From Acetobacterium woodii (lineage in GTDB: Bacteria; Bacillota; Clostridia; Eubacteriales; Eubacteriaceae), in the NCBI GenBank assembly GCA_016213825.1, contig JACQZP010000021.1, positions 62,001 through 126,000 of the forward strand: a stretch of 64,000 nucleotides of DNA, read 5' to 3'. The first letter of the stretch is position 1, and every line of letters begins with the position of its first letter. The position numbers and the translations under genes are program-made. Of the stretch, positions 26,556 through 34,578 are shown one piece after another. Under the pieces are notes generated by a model, which was given only the letters and a program-made list of their open reading frames with translations, was not told the origin of the DNA and did not search any database.

Positions 26556-27409
26556 TCCACAGCCCCCTTTTGAAATCCAACATTCATAAAAACGTCACCA
26601 AGATCTGTTTTGATCAGGAAAGACTCACTCATAATATCACCAATGGAAATCGTTATGTCTTTTCCCCTGAACACAGTTGGTGGCGAAACCCGCAGGCCAA
26701 AAGAACGGTTGAGCCCATTTAAAAGTGAACAGGCATTCCCGGCAATAACATTGGTAAATTCACTTAAGAAATTAATGGCATCATCAATCTTTTGGCTATC
26801 ATCCTGCAATATTTTTTTCGTCATACCCAGGGCGGTATCTTCGGACATATCCATAATCAACCGGCCGTCATGCCGTCCAATAATCCCAATTGCCACCGAG
26901 ATTCCAGAAGAATTTGTGGTCATCGGATGTGTCAGTACTTTTTCGACAGTAATTTCTCCGCCGATCTCTCTTTTCAAAAAGCTGAAAATCGACTCTTTGA
27001 ACGCTTCCTCAAAATTGCTTTTTAGTACCTTATAAAGTTCTTCGCCCTCAAACAGTCTTTCAATCGCAGAATCTAAATCACTTTGATCAACTGGTTTTTG
27101 CAAATACCCTTTAATCCCAACCTTTTTTGCCCGGTTGATTATTTCTTCGTCCATCATGGCACTGATTGCGATTATCTTAGTATCATTCAAATGTTTTAAA
27201 ATTTCTTTTGAACATTCGATGCCATCACCATCTGGCAACGTCATATCCATTGTGATTAAGTCAGGTTTCATTTCCTGGGCTTTTTTTATTGCTTCACTCA
27301 TATTAAGTGCAGTCGCAACGATTTCCATTCCATCTTTTTCCAGCATTCTTTTTAAAACTGCTATTGAGAAAGAGGAATCATCAACTATCATAACTCTAAT
27401 ATTTTCCAT
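26546..27409 (-). CDS. Response regulator fused to a CheX-like domain
   Basis: A 287-residue protein. The receiver domain (1-125) has the acidic pocket VDDSS near 10, the phospho-Asp in LITMDMTLPDGDG near 56, and Lys in YLQKPVD near 106. The C-terminal half is CheX-like with the E-x2-N motif in LSEFTNVIAGNACS near 217-229. A receiver joined to a CheY-P phosphatase suggests phosphorylation gates phosphatase activity or dimerisation. There is no partner kinase next to it. The cheX gene overlaps its end. Confidence 0.9.
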   Translation of the reverse strand: MENIRVMIVDDSSFSIAVLKRMLEKDGMEIVATALNMSEAIKKAQEMKPDLITMDMTLPDGDGIECSKEILKHLNDTKIIAISAMMDEEIINRAKKVGIKGYLQKPVDQSDLDSAIERLFEGEELYKVLKSNFEEAFKESIFSFLKREIGGEITVEKVLTHPMTTNSSGISVAIGIIGRHDGRLIMDMSEDTALGMTKKILQDDSQKIDDAINFLSEFTNVIAGNACSLLNGLNRSFGLRVSPPTVFRGKDITISIGDIMSESFLIKTDLGDVFMNVGFQKGAVEWM

Positions 27410-27547
27410 AAATCCACCGCCTTTTGTAGAATCATATCAATTCTTATTACTTTATTCTAATTGTATAAATGTGCATACGTCAAGTAATATTTAAACCAGC
27501 ATACAATAAACTTTAGATACCCTCGTATCGTCAGATTATTCTAAATT

Positions 27548-28849
27548 TTAATTATCTTTTTTCTTATTTTTTGAATAATAGCGATCCCGATCTTTTTTCC
27601 CACCCGTGCTTTTTCCACCGTCACTACCATGATGTCTGCGACTTTTGGGAGCAGTGGCCTTATTGGCTGATGGTCTTCGAGAAGATGCCAATTTTAATTC
27701 AGCTGACACTTCCACTAAGGGAAAGGGATGCACTTCAACCACGGGGATTGATTTTGATACCAGTTTTTCGATGCCTTCCAGCAACGGTATTTCTTCCTGA
27801 TCACAAAAGGCAATCGCGATACCGCCGAGACCGGCCCGACCGGTACGACCAATCCGATGAACATAGGTTTCTGGTACTTCCGGCAAATCGTAATTAAACA
27901 CGTGTGATAATTCTTCGATATCAATTCCCCGAGCAGCGATGTCGGTGGCGACCAGAATCCGTGTCTTGCGTTCCTTAAAGTTATTCAGCGCCAATTGTCG
28001 GGCATTCTGGGATTTGTTGCCGTGAATGGCCTGAGCTTTGTAGCCGGAACGTTCCAGATGTTTGACGATTTTGTCAGCCCCATGCTTCGTTCGGGAAAAG
28101 ACCAGTGCCGAAACAATTTCCTTGTTTTTCAGTAAATGCACCAACAGATTGATCTTATTATTTTTGTTGACATAATAAACATTTTGCTCAATCACTTCAA
28201 CGGTAGATGAAACCGGAGTAATCGTGACCTTAACCGGATCTTTTAAAATCGAACCCGCCAGCTTGGCAATTTCCGTCGGCATGGTTGCCGAGAAAAGCAT
28301 ATTCTGACGTTCTGCTGGCATGTGTTTAATAATTTTCCGGACATCCTGGAGCATGCCCATGTCCAGCATCATATCGGCTTCATCCAGTACAAACGACTTG
28401 ATCTGATTAAGTTTGATATATTTTTGATTAATTAAGTCCAGTAATCGACCTGGTGTTGCCACTAAGATATCAACCCCGGCGCTTAAAGCCTTGGTCTGGG
28501 GGTTTTGAGATACCCCACCGTAAATAACCAGGGTTCGTAGCCCCAAGAATTTGCCATAGGCTCTAAATGAATCACTGATTTGTAGCGCCAGCTCCCGGGT
28601 GGGTGCCAGTATTAACGCTTTAATGGGTCGATTACCCTTGAGATTTCGTTGTTCATAGGAAAGGCCTTGTAAAATTGGGATCGCAAAGGCGGCGGTTTTT
28701 CCGGTACCAGTTTGGGCACATCCCAATAAATCTTTACCTTCAAGCAAAGCCGGAATGGCTTTTTCCTGAATCGGTGTAGCCTTGGTGTATCCTTCAGCTG
28801 TTAAAGCCTTTTGAATTGGCTGTATAATATTTAAATTTTCAAATTGCAA
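27548..28849 (-). CDS. DEAD-box RNA helicase
   Basis: A 433-residue helicase that unwinds short RNA duplexes with ATP. All core motifs are visible: AQTGTGKT, PTRELALQ, TPGRLLD, DEAD, SAT, then domain 2 with ARGID and HRIGRTGRAG. After residue about 375 comes a basic, disordered tail (KDRDRYYSKNKKKDN) that likely adds RNA binding, as in RhlE/CshA-like proteins. The start codon is TTG (28847-28849) with AAGGAG upstream. Located next to cspA, so cold-induced translation is a reasonable guess. Confidence 0.95.
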   Translation of the reverse strand: MQFENLNIIQPIQKALTAEGYTKATPIQEKAIPALLEGKDLLGCAQTGTGKTAAFAIPILQGLSYEQRNLKGNRPIKALILAPTRELALQISDSFRAYGKFLGLRTLVIYGGVSQNPQTKALSAGVDILVATPGRLLDLINQKYIKLNQIKSFVLDEADMMLDMGMLQDVRKIIKHMPAERQNMLFSATMPTEIAKLAGSILKDPVKVTITPVSSTVEVIEQNVYYVNKNNKINLLVHLLKNKEIVSALVFSRTKHGADKIVKHLERSGYKAQAIHGNKSQNARQLALNNFKERKTRILVATDIAARGIDIEELSHVFNYDLPEVPETYVHRIGRTGRAGLGGIAIAFCDQEEIPLLEGIEKLVSKSIPVVEVHPFPLVEVSAELKLASSRRPSANKATAPKSRRHHGSDGGKSTGGKKDRDRYYSKNKKKDN

Positions 28850-28875
28850 TAGGTTCTCCTTAAATTTATGAATGT

Positions 28876-28927
28876 TAGGTAATTGCGAAAATGCCGTGTG
28901 ATTTACGATCAGTTTCGCAATTACCTA
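28876..28927. repeat. Element A copy 6, terminal repeats only
   Basis: TAGGTAATTGCGAAA (28876-28890) and TTTCGCAATTACCTA (28913-28927) are perfect 15-base inverted repeats around 22 bases. It shows the outer ends of element A without the core. Lies upstream of the helicase gene. The rest of the 28850-29023 spacer shows nothing else. Confidence 0.7.
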
Positions 28928-29023
28928 GTCAAGTATCTGCTTGATCAGCTAGAAATTTCGTTAATTAACGAACTGCACAAATAAAGAACGCAGAGTCTGC
29001 GTTCTCAAGTATAATGCATCGAT

Positions 29024-29182
29024 TTATTTATCGAAAAATCCGCCTCGTTTTATTGTTTTAAACGCTTTGCGTTGACTTACCTTGTTTTGATTTGGTTTGT
29101 CTCCTTTTATTCCCTGCTGTGCACTTAGCTTTTTCTTCTCTTCAATTATTTTTTTCATTCCTTGAATATTGTCTGTTGACAT
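29024..29182 (-). CDS. Small basic hypothetical protein
   Basis: A 52-residue, Lys/Gln-rich protein (start MSTDNIQGMKKIIEEKKK, end KAFKTIKRGGFFDK). AGGAGGGG lies 5 bases before the chosen ATG; an ATG 14 codons upstream lacks one. It has no membrane segment. The high Lys content and place between a DEAD-box helicase and cspA suggest an RNA-linked role; this is only context. Confidence 0.65.
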   Translation of the reverse strand: MSTDNIQGMKKIIEEKKKLSAQQGIKGDKPNQNKVSQRKAFKTIKRGGFFDK

Positions 29183-29287
29183 AAAATCCCCTCCTTTTCC
29201 CCGGAAAACCACGACAAATACCAATAATTAATTGGGTATGTATGATATGGGATTAGTCTCATCTTATTTTTTTGACAGTATAAAAAA

Positions 29288-29316
29288 AAACTTATGCCAT
29301 TTTCAGGCATAAGTTT
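29288..29316 (-). terminator. Terminator of cspA
   Basis: AAACTTATGCC (29288-29298) and GGCATAAGTTT (29306-29316) pair perfectly; nine T follow on the minus strand. It is 16 bases past the cspA stop. Confidence 0.85.
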
Positions 29317-29331
29317 AAAATATTGACGTTA

Positions 29332-29529
29332 TTAGATAACTTGAATATTTTCGGCTTGTGGGCCTTTAGGTCCTTGAGTGATTTCAAAAGAAACTTCTTG
29401 GCCTTCTTCTAAAGACTTGTAACCACTTGATTGAATTTGTGAAAAATGTGCAAATACATCTTTACCATCTTCCCCTGTAATAAAACCAAAACCTTTTTCT
29501 GAGTTAAACCATTTCACTGTACCATTCAT
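29332..29529 (-). CDS. cspA: Cold-shock protein, CspA family
   Basis: A 65-residue OB-fold RNA/DNA chaperone. Both RNA-binding motifs are exact in type: [11 protein letters not shown] (RNP1) near residues 12-22 and VFAHFSQI (RNP2) near 25-32. AGGAGG lies 8 bases before the ATG. A single-gene unit ended by a strong hairpin. Confidence 0.96.
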   Translation of the reverse strand: MNGTVKWFNSEKGFGFITGEDGKDVFAHFSQIQSSGYKSLEEGQEVSFEITQGPKGPQAENIQVI

Positions 29530-29927
29530 TGATGAGTACCTCCTAATTTTATTCCCTAAATCCTTGTAATACGGATAACAACTACATTTCTAAATTAGGA
29601 TAATACTGTAAAGCATAGTACCAATTAAAAAATATTAATGTTAAATTCATTTACTATTAATTTAAGTTCTTACTAATAATAACACGAAAGTTTCAATATA
29701 GCAAACTTTTAATTATTTTTTTTATCATTACTTAATCTTCTTAATTAAACGCCTCATCTTTCTCGTTTCAATTCCGGATTTTTTTTATCGAAAAGATGGA
29801 AAATCATTATTTAACATGTTACAATATAACAACTGTTTCTAAATTCTAACTGATATTAACAGCCCATGAGGCTTTTATATTTAAAGTGGCATTTAGCTAG
29901 TATAATTTGTTCATTAGGAGGTTTCAT
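29530..29927. other. AT-rich spacer holding the cspA leader and the DHH-gene promoter region
   Basis: 398 bases between divergent genes, with runs of A and T well above the neighbouring level. A long untranslated cspA leader would fit the known temperature-sensitive mRNA structure of csp genes, but no fixed element was identified. No gene seen. Confidence 0.4.
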
Positions 29928-30839
29928 ATGCGTTTAGTTACTCGTTCTGATTTTGACGGTTTAATATGTGGCATGCTGCTAAAAGAAGCCGGTATCATTG
30001 ACGACTGGATTTTTGTTCATCCAAAAGACCTGCAAGACGGGCTCTTTTCCCCCACTGACAATGATGTGCTGGCCAATGTTCCCTATGTACCCGGTTGTGG
30101 TATGTGGTTTGATCACCATACGTCAGAGAAAGATCGGTTGGGCTGGGAGCCCGGTGTTGAAGGCGAAAGCCGTTTAGCCCCTTCCGCAGCCCGGATTATT
30201 TATGAATATTATGGCGGTGCCAAACGTTTTCCCAATTATGAAAACATGATTCTTTCCGTCGACAAGGTCGACTCCGGCAATCTTACTCAGGATGAGATCT
30301 TAAACCCCACCGGTTGGATCTTGCTTGGTTTCATTTCCGATCCCCGCACCGGCCTGGGTCGCTTCCGAGATTTCAGAATCAGCAATTATCAATTAATGGA
30401 AGAACTGATTAATCTCTTTAGAAATCTTTCAATTGAAGAAATTCTGGAACTACCGGATGTGAAAGAACGGGTCGAGCTTTATTTAGATCAGTCCCGACTC
30501 TTTGCGGAGATGGTCAAAGCCCATACAAATATCGTTGAAAATGTCATCATTACCGATTTGCGGGATGTTGATCCAATTTACACCGGTAATCGCTTTATGA
30601 TTTACAGTCTTTATCCGGATCAGAATGTTTCGCTCTGGATCGTTGATGGCAAGCAAAAACAAAATGTCTCCATTGCCTGCGGTTACAGCATCCTCAATCG
30701 CACCTGTACCGTCGATATTGGCAAGCTGATGCTCAAGTACGGCGGCGGCGGTCATCAAATGGTTGGCACCTGCCAAATTCCCTATGATGATGCCAACCCC
30801 ACCATCGATGCAATCGTCGATGTCTTAAAAAGCAAATAG
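29928..30839 (+). CDS. DHH-family phosphoesterase
   Basis: A 303-residue member of the DHH/DHHA superfamily (exopolyphosphatase- and oligonucleotide-phosphatase-like). Metal-site motifs: TRSDFDGLICG near residues 5-14, FDHHTS near 67, and the DHHA1-type GGGGHQMVGTC near 282. The start at 29928 has GGAGG 6 bases upstream. A plausible substrate is a short oligonucleotide, cyclic-dinucleotide product or polyphosphate; this cannot be decided here. Followed by its own terminator. Confidence 0.85.
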   Translation: MRLVTRSDFDGLICGMLLKEAGIIDDWIFVHPKDLQDGLFSPTDNDVLANVPYVPGCGMWFDHHTSEKDRLGWEPGVEGESRLAPSAARIIYEYYGGAKRFPNYENMILSVDKVDSGNLTQDEILNPTGWILLGFISDPRTGLGRFRDFRISNYQLMEELINLFRNLSIEEILELPDVKERVELYLDQSRLFAEMVKAHTNIVENVIITDLRDVDPIYTGNRFMIYSLYPDQNVSLWIVDGKQKQNVSIACGYSILNRTCTVDIGKLMLKYGGGGHQMVGTCQIPYDDANPTIDAIVDVLKSK

Positions 30840-30848
30840 TATCTCTCA

Positions 30849-30878
30849 AAATCAACCAGCGACCTTGGTTGATTTTTT
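30849..30878 (+). terminator. Terminator of the DHH gene
   Basis: AAATCAACCA (30849-30858) and TGGTTGATTT (30866-30875) with a T run after. Confidence 0.85.
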
Positions 30879-30999
30879 TTATTTTATATTGTCATTGTCC
30901 AGAAGGTATCCAAACATTATCAAATACACACATTTGGCTTCACTTATTGTTTGTTCAATTTTTTCCAGATAGAAGGTAATAATTTTCCATTTAATTTCG

Positions 31000-31042
31000 T
31001 TGACAGCGTTATCATCCCGTGATAATGTTTGCATATGTAAAC
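31000..31042 (+). promoter_or_regulatory. Ribokinase promoter with two palindromic operators
   Basis: TTGACA (31000-31005) and TAATGT (31023-31028) are 17 bases apart. Within the spacer TTATCA...TGATAA (31009-31025) is a palindrome, and GTTTGCATATGTAAAC (31027-31042) is a near-perfect 16-base palindrome overlapping the start region. Both are well placed to block polymerase. Rbs/LacI-type repressors bind such sites; no repressor gene is adjacent. The remaining spacer shows no gene; the start codon is about 158 bases downstream. Confidence 0.6.
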
Positions 31043-31186
31043 AAATAGCCGGGTTTAATGTAATATTTTCATACCAGTGGGATCAATTGTTGTCCTGGAA
31101 GGATGATCAACCGGCCGCAAGTTAGCGGTTTCACGTCTTGCGATGGTCAAATGAACACACCCGGTAAAATTTTAAGGAGGCTATAT

Positions 31187-32107
31187 ATGGCAGCTCGTAT
31201 TTTATTAGTCGGCAGTGTAATGATGGATCTTATTCTTCGGTGTGAACGTGCACCAGAACCCAGTGAAAGTGTTTTAGGACACGATTATCGTAATGCCCCT
31301 GGCGGAAAAGGGAGCAATGCGGCCGTTGCCGCCGCCCGTACCGGTGCCAAGGTATCGGCTTATGCCACCGTCGGCGATGACACTAACGGTGAATATCTGC
31401 TTGATTGCTGGAAAAAAGAAGGGGTCGACACCACCCATACCATCACCAAGCCTGGTGCCAACACCGGATTTGTAGCAATTACCCTGGAGGACAACGGTCA
31501 AAACCGTTTGATCATCTTCCCCGGTGCCAACATGCTTACCCCGCCGGATCAATTGGAAAAAGCGTTTGAGGATGACTTTGATGCGGTGCTGCTGCAATTT
31601 GAAATTCCCTTGGAAACGAATGCCAAGGCCATTGAAATCGCTAATCGAAAAGGCATCATCACCGTTTTGGATGCTGGTCCGGCGCAGGATTATCCACTGG
31701 AAAAATTGCCACCGGTAACCATTTTATCCCCTAATGAAACCGAAACCAAGGCGCTGGTGGGGATCTATCCCGCTGATGAAGCGTCCTGCCGGGAAGCCGC
31801 CAAAAAACTGATGGAGCGCAACGGCTGTAAGTTCGTTGTCCTTAAACTGGGTGATCGCGGTTCCTATCTCTATGGTGATGGTCTGGATGTGCTGATTCCA
31901 CCTTACAAGGTCGATGCCATTGACCCCACTGCTGCCGGGGATGCCTACACCGGTACCTTAGCCAAAGCGTTTGTGGAAATGGGTGACCTGGTTGCCGCGG
32001 CCAAATATGCCAGTGCCTCCGGTGCGCTGACCTGTACCCAATTGGGTGCTCAACCGTCACTGCCTACTGCCGCCGAAATCGATGCCTTCCTGGCTACCCA
32101 AAAATAA
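31187..32107 (+). CDS. rbsK: Ribokinase (PfkB family)
   Basis: A 306-residue PfkB carbohydrate kinase. Substrate motif NAPGGKGSNAAVAAAR near residues 37-52, the anion-hole motif DPTAAGDAYTGTLAKAF near 245-261 with catalytic Asp, and GDRGSYL before it. The pattern fits ribokinase, which makes ribose 5-phosphate, though other PfkB sugars are possible. The start has AAGGAGG 7 bases upstream; an in-frame ATG at 31103 lacks support. It stands alone, with no rbsABC transporter or rbsD. Confidence 0.88.
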   Translation: MAARILLVGSVMMDLILRCERAPEPSESVLGHDYRNAPGGKGSNAAVAAARTGAKVSAYATVGDDTNGEYLLDCWKKEGVDTTHTITKPGANTGFVAITLEDNGQNRLIIFPGANMLTPPDQLEKAFEDDFDAVLLQFEIPLETNAKAIEIANRKGIITVLDAGPAQDYPLEKLPPVTILSPNETETKALVGIYPADEASCREAAKKLMERNGCKFVVLKLGDRGSYLYGDGLDVLIPPYKVDAIDPTAAGDAYTGTLAKAFVEMGDLVAAAKYASASGALTCTQLGAQPSLPTAAEIDAFLATQK

Positions 32108-32137
32108 CAGCGATTAGATAAGAAGATCCTTAACATT

Positions 32138-32178
32138 AGACTGCTTTGGTTTGTATCTCAACCAAAGCAGTCTTTTTT
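32138..32178 (+). terminator. Terminator of the ribokinase gene
   Basis: Perfect 13-base arms AGACTGCTTTGGT and ACCAAAGCAGTCT around a 10-base loop, followed by six T. Confidence 0.92.
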
Positions 32179-32282
32179 AGGTGATTAATGATCGCACATT
32201 TTGTTTGTTCCTGCAGATAAAATAACATACAATGGGTATCAATCAAGCAATTATCTAAATAAAACGTAAGAAGAGGTATGAA

Positions 32283-33299
32283 ATGAAAAAGAGTAAACTG
32301 ATTTTGATTCTAACCGCGCTAGGACTGAGTCTCTTCGTATTGGGGGGCTGTCAAAGCAAAAAGGATGTCACCGATTATTCAAAAGCCGAACATTGGTTGA
32401 ATGTCCCGGCGACTGTGGATAAGGAGGTCGATGTTTTTTATCTCTATCCCACCACCTATTCACCTGCGGATCAGACCAACCCCAGCATCAGTACCATTGA
32501 TGATTCCGGCATGATCGCCAATGCCAAACTAGCTTATGACCGACAGGCCACCGCCTTTGAAACAGTGGCGAACATTTATGCTCCCTACTATCGGCAGGAC
32601 AATCTATCCAGCGTCAACCGGGAAGAAACCATTGCCGGCATCCCCACTACTGATGCCACGGCAGCCTTTGACTATTACATCAAGCATTACAACAATGGCC
32701 GCCCCTTTATTCTGGCCGGTCATTCCCAGGGTGCTGATGTGACCAGCAACCTGTTATCTGGCTATTTGAAAGAGCACCCGGATGTCTATAAACGAATGGT
32801 GGTTGCCTATGTCATCGGCTTTACGGTAACCGATGATTACCTGGCTCAAAACCCTCATTTGAAATTTGCAGAAGGCCCGGATGATACTGGGGTCATTGTT
32901 TCTTATAATACTGAAGCTGCTACCGTTTTGCCACCGGGTAATCCGGTTGTTACTGCAGGCGCTCTAGCGATCAATCCGATTAATTGGAAAAGAGATGAAA
33001 CCCTGGCCACTGCCGCTGAAAACCTCGGCTCAATTGCCTTAAATCGCGATGGCTCGGCTGTCAGAAATGCCGAAGGAAACATAGAACCAGTGATGAATTA
33101 TGCTGACGCGCAAATTGATCTGGAAAAAGGAGCCCTGATTTGTAGCACCGCTAATGTGGATCTGCTCTCGCCGGGGAGTGCCACCTTTGGCAAGGGCGTT
33201 TACCATACCTTTGATTATCCCTTTTATTACTTTAATCTGAGAGAAAACGCTGATAACCGGACCAACAAGTATTTTGAAAAAGAAAAAACAAGTAAATAA
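32283..33299 (+). CDS. DUF3089 lipoprotein, alpha/beta hydrolase
   Basis: A 338-residue exported protein. A lipobox ends the signal peptide (LFVLGGCQS, Cys near 23), so it should be lipid-anchored outside the membrane. The mature part has the DUF3089 pattern: VDVFYLYPTTYSP, YAPYYRQ, and the nucleophile elbow ILAGHSQGADV near 156, with a His in VYHTFDYPFYY near the end. An esterase of unknown substrate. The ribosome site is weak (AAGAGGTATGAA). It forms a single unit with a strong terminator. Confidence 0.88.
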   Translation: MKKSKLILILTALGLSLFVLGGCQSKKDVTDYSKAEHWLNVPATVDKEVDVFYLYPTTYSPADQTNPSISTIDDSGMIANAKLAYDRQATAFETVANIYAPYYRQDNLSSVNREETIAGIPTTDATAAFDYYIKHYNNGRPFILAGHSQGADVTSNLLSGYLKEHPDVYKRMVVAYVIGFTVTDDYLAQNPHLKFAEGPDDTGVIVSYNTEAATVLPPGNPVVTAGALAINPINWKRDETLATAAENLGSIALNRDGSAVRNAEGNIEPVMNYADAQIDLEKGALICSTANVDLLSPGSATFGKGVYHTFDYPFYYFNLRENADNRTNKYFEKEKTSK

Positions 33300-33320
33300 A
33301 ACATGACTCTTTTACACTTA

Positions 33321-33359
33321 ACAGGGCCTTACTGCGGTTTAACTGCAGTAAGGCCCTGT
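33321..33359. terminator. Two-way terminator between DUF3089 and nat genes
   Basis: Perfect 15-base arms ACAGGGCCTTACTGC and GCAGTAAGGCCCTGT, then T residues on the plus strand. Confidence 0.88.
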
Positions 33360-33388
33360 TTTTAAAATGTTTATTCTCACATTGCGTT

Positions 33389-34183
33389 TCATTCGGAAGT
33401 TTCATTCAACAGTTCAATCCCAAAATACTGTTTGAGTACTTCCCGAATTTCGTCGTCGTTAACGATTTTTTTTTCGATCTCTGCATCCTGATCAACACTG
33501 TTGACTATTTTCAATAGCCCATCCAGATAGGTGATTCGGCCGACATCAGTCGACAGTGAACACATCATCAGCTGGGTAAAAAACGAAGCCGGGTAAGTGG
33601 ATGTATAATGATTGGCGATCAGGTAATCCGCCGGGCAACATTCTTCCAGGGTAAAGGCATAGATTGGTAGAAATCCACCGTCTGTTTTAAACTCCAGTCG
33701 ATAACCATATTTTGAGTCTGCCATGACGCGATGGGTTCGATAAAAATGTTCCTGTTCCAGTCCCTCTTCAAAACGAATTGGTGCAACCAGCCCATTCCCG
33801 CCGAATCCGACATCGCAGATCCATTTTTGATTGTCTACTTCCACCAGTACCACCATATGGGTTTTTCCCGAGTTTTCAAAGCCATTATTATAAACCCGGG
33901 CCAGGTGATTGGTGACTTGAAAGCCCATTTCTTTCAGCACCGCTGAAAACAGGCCGTTCAATTCAAAACAGTAGCCGCCCCGGTGATTGAGGACAATCTT
34001 ATTAAACAGGTCATCCCGCTCCAGCGAAATTGGTTTTTTAAAAAAAACATCCAGGTTTTCAAAAGGCACGTTCATGGCATGGGCAATGTGTAAACCTCTT
34101 AATGTTTCAGCTGAAACGTCCCGCCCTCCGGTGTAGTGAATCCGCCCCAAATAGGCGTTAAGGTCAAATTGTTGATTGCTCAT
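33389..34183 (-). CDS. nat: Arylamine N-acetyltransferase
   Basis: A 264-residue enzyme that moves acetyl from acetyl-CoA to arylamines through a Cys-His-Asp triad. All three are present: Cys72 (NHRGGYCFELNG), His109 (KTHMVVLVE), Asp124 (ICDVGFGGNG). The start at 34183 has AGGAG upstream and opens MSNQQFDLNAYL; upstream in-frame codons fall within a palindromic repeat and are not coding. Confidence 0.94.
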   Translation of the reverse strand: MSNQQFDLNAYLGRIHYTGGRDVSAETLRGLHIAHAMNVPFENLDVFFKKPISLERDDLFNKIVLNHRGGYCFELNGLFSAVLKEMGFQVTNHLARVYNNGFENSGKTHMVVLVEVDNQKWICDVGFGGNGLVAPIRFEEGLEQEHFYRTHRVMADSKYGYRLEFKTDGGFLPIYAFTLEECCPADYLIANHYTSTYPASFFTQLMMCSLSTDVGRITYLDGLLKIVNSVDQDAEIEKKIVNDDEIREVLKQYFGIELLNETSE

Positions 34184-34212
34184 TCTTTTCTCCTGTTCTA
34201 CAAGTTGATTGG

Positions 34213-34373
34213 TAATTGCGAAATTAAAAACATCGAACAACGGTTGCTTTGAGTGCAGTTTCCACAAACGATTTCGTAACGTGTAGGCGAACAGTTCATC
34301 GAACTGTCCGCCGTACAGTGTAGAAATTGTTTTGTGGAAACTGCACCCAAAGCTCACGGCACTTTCGCAATTG
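34213..34373. repeat. Dispersed palindromic element A, copy 7 (best-preserved)
   Basis: Begins AATTGCGAAA and ends TTTCGCAATT. Inner arms TGCAGTTTCCACAAACGATT and ATTGTTTTGTGGAAACTGCA pair over about 20 bases, and the centre is ACAGTTCATCGAACTGT. Orientation as copy 3. It lies between divergent nat and cstA genes. Confidence 0.85.
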
Positions 34374-34494
34374 CTTATGCAAGTTGAGACTATTATATTG
34401 ATCGATTATTAAAGGCACCTTTGGTCCTGAATTTATTTCTGGCCAAATTTACAATCCAGGTCTTTACTATATGGTACAGATTGTTGAATATAGA

Positions 34495-34523
34495 TTGACA
34501 AACTATAAATTTAAAGTTATTTT
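34495..34523 (+). promoter_or_regulatory. cstA promoter
   Basis: TTGACA (34495-34500) and TATTTT (34518-34523), spacer 17 bases, 56 bases before the start codon. The remainder of the spacer upstream is element A copy 7. Confidence 0.6.
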
Positions 34524-34578
34524 TAATGGTGAAATTGTTATTCTTATTATATTCTACTAAAATATCGGGAGGTTATCA

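Noticed and set aside
34184-34357. Longer N terminus for the arylamine N-acetyltransferase
   Set aside because: The added 58 residues come from the palindromic repeat, and a good ribosome site precedes the later ATG.
34213-34373. Element A as an insertion sequence
   Set aside because: No transposase frame in any copy; at most a non-autonomous element.
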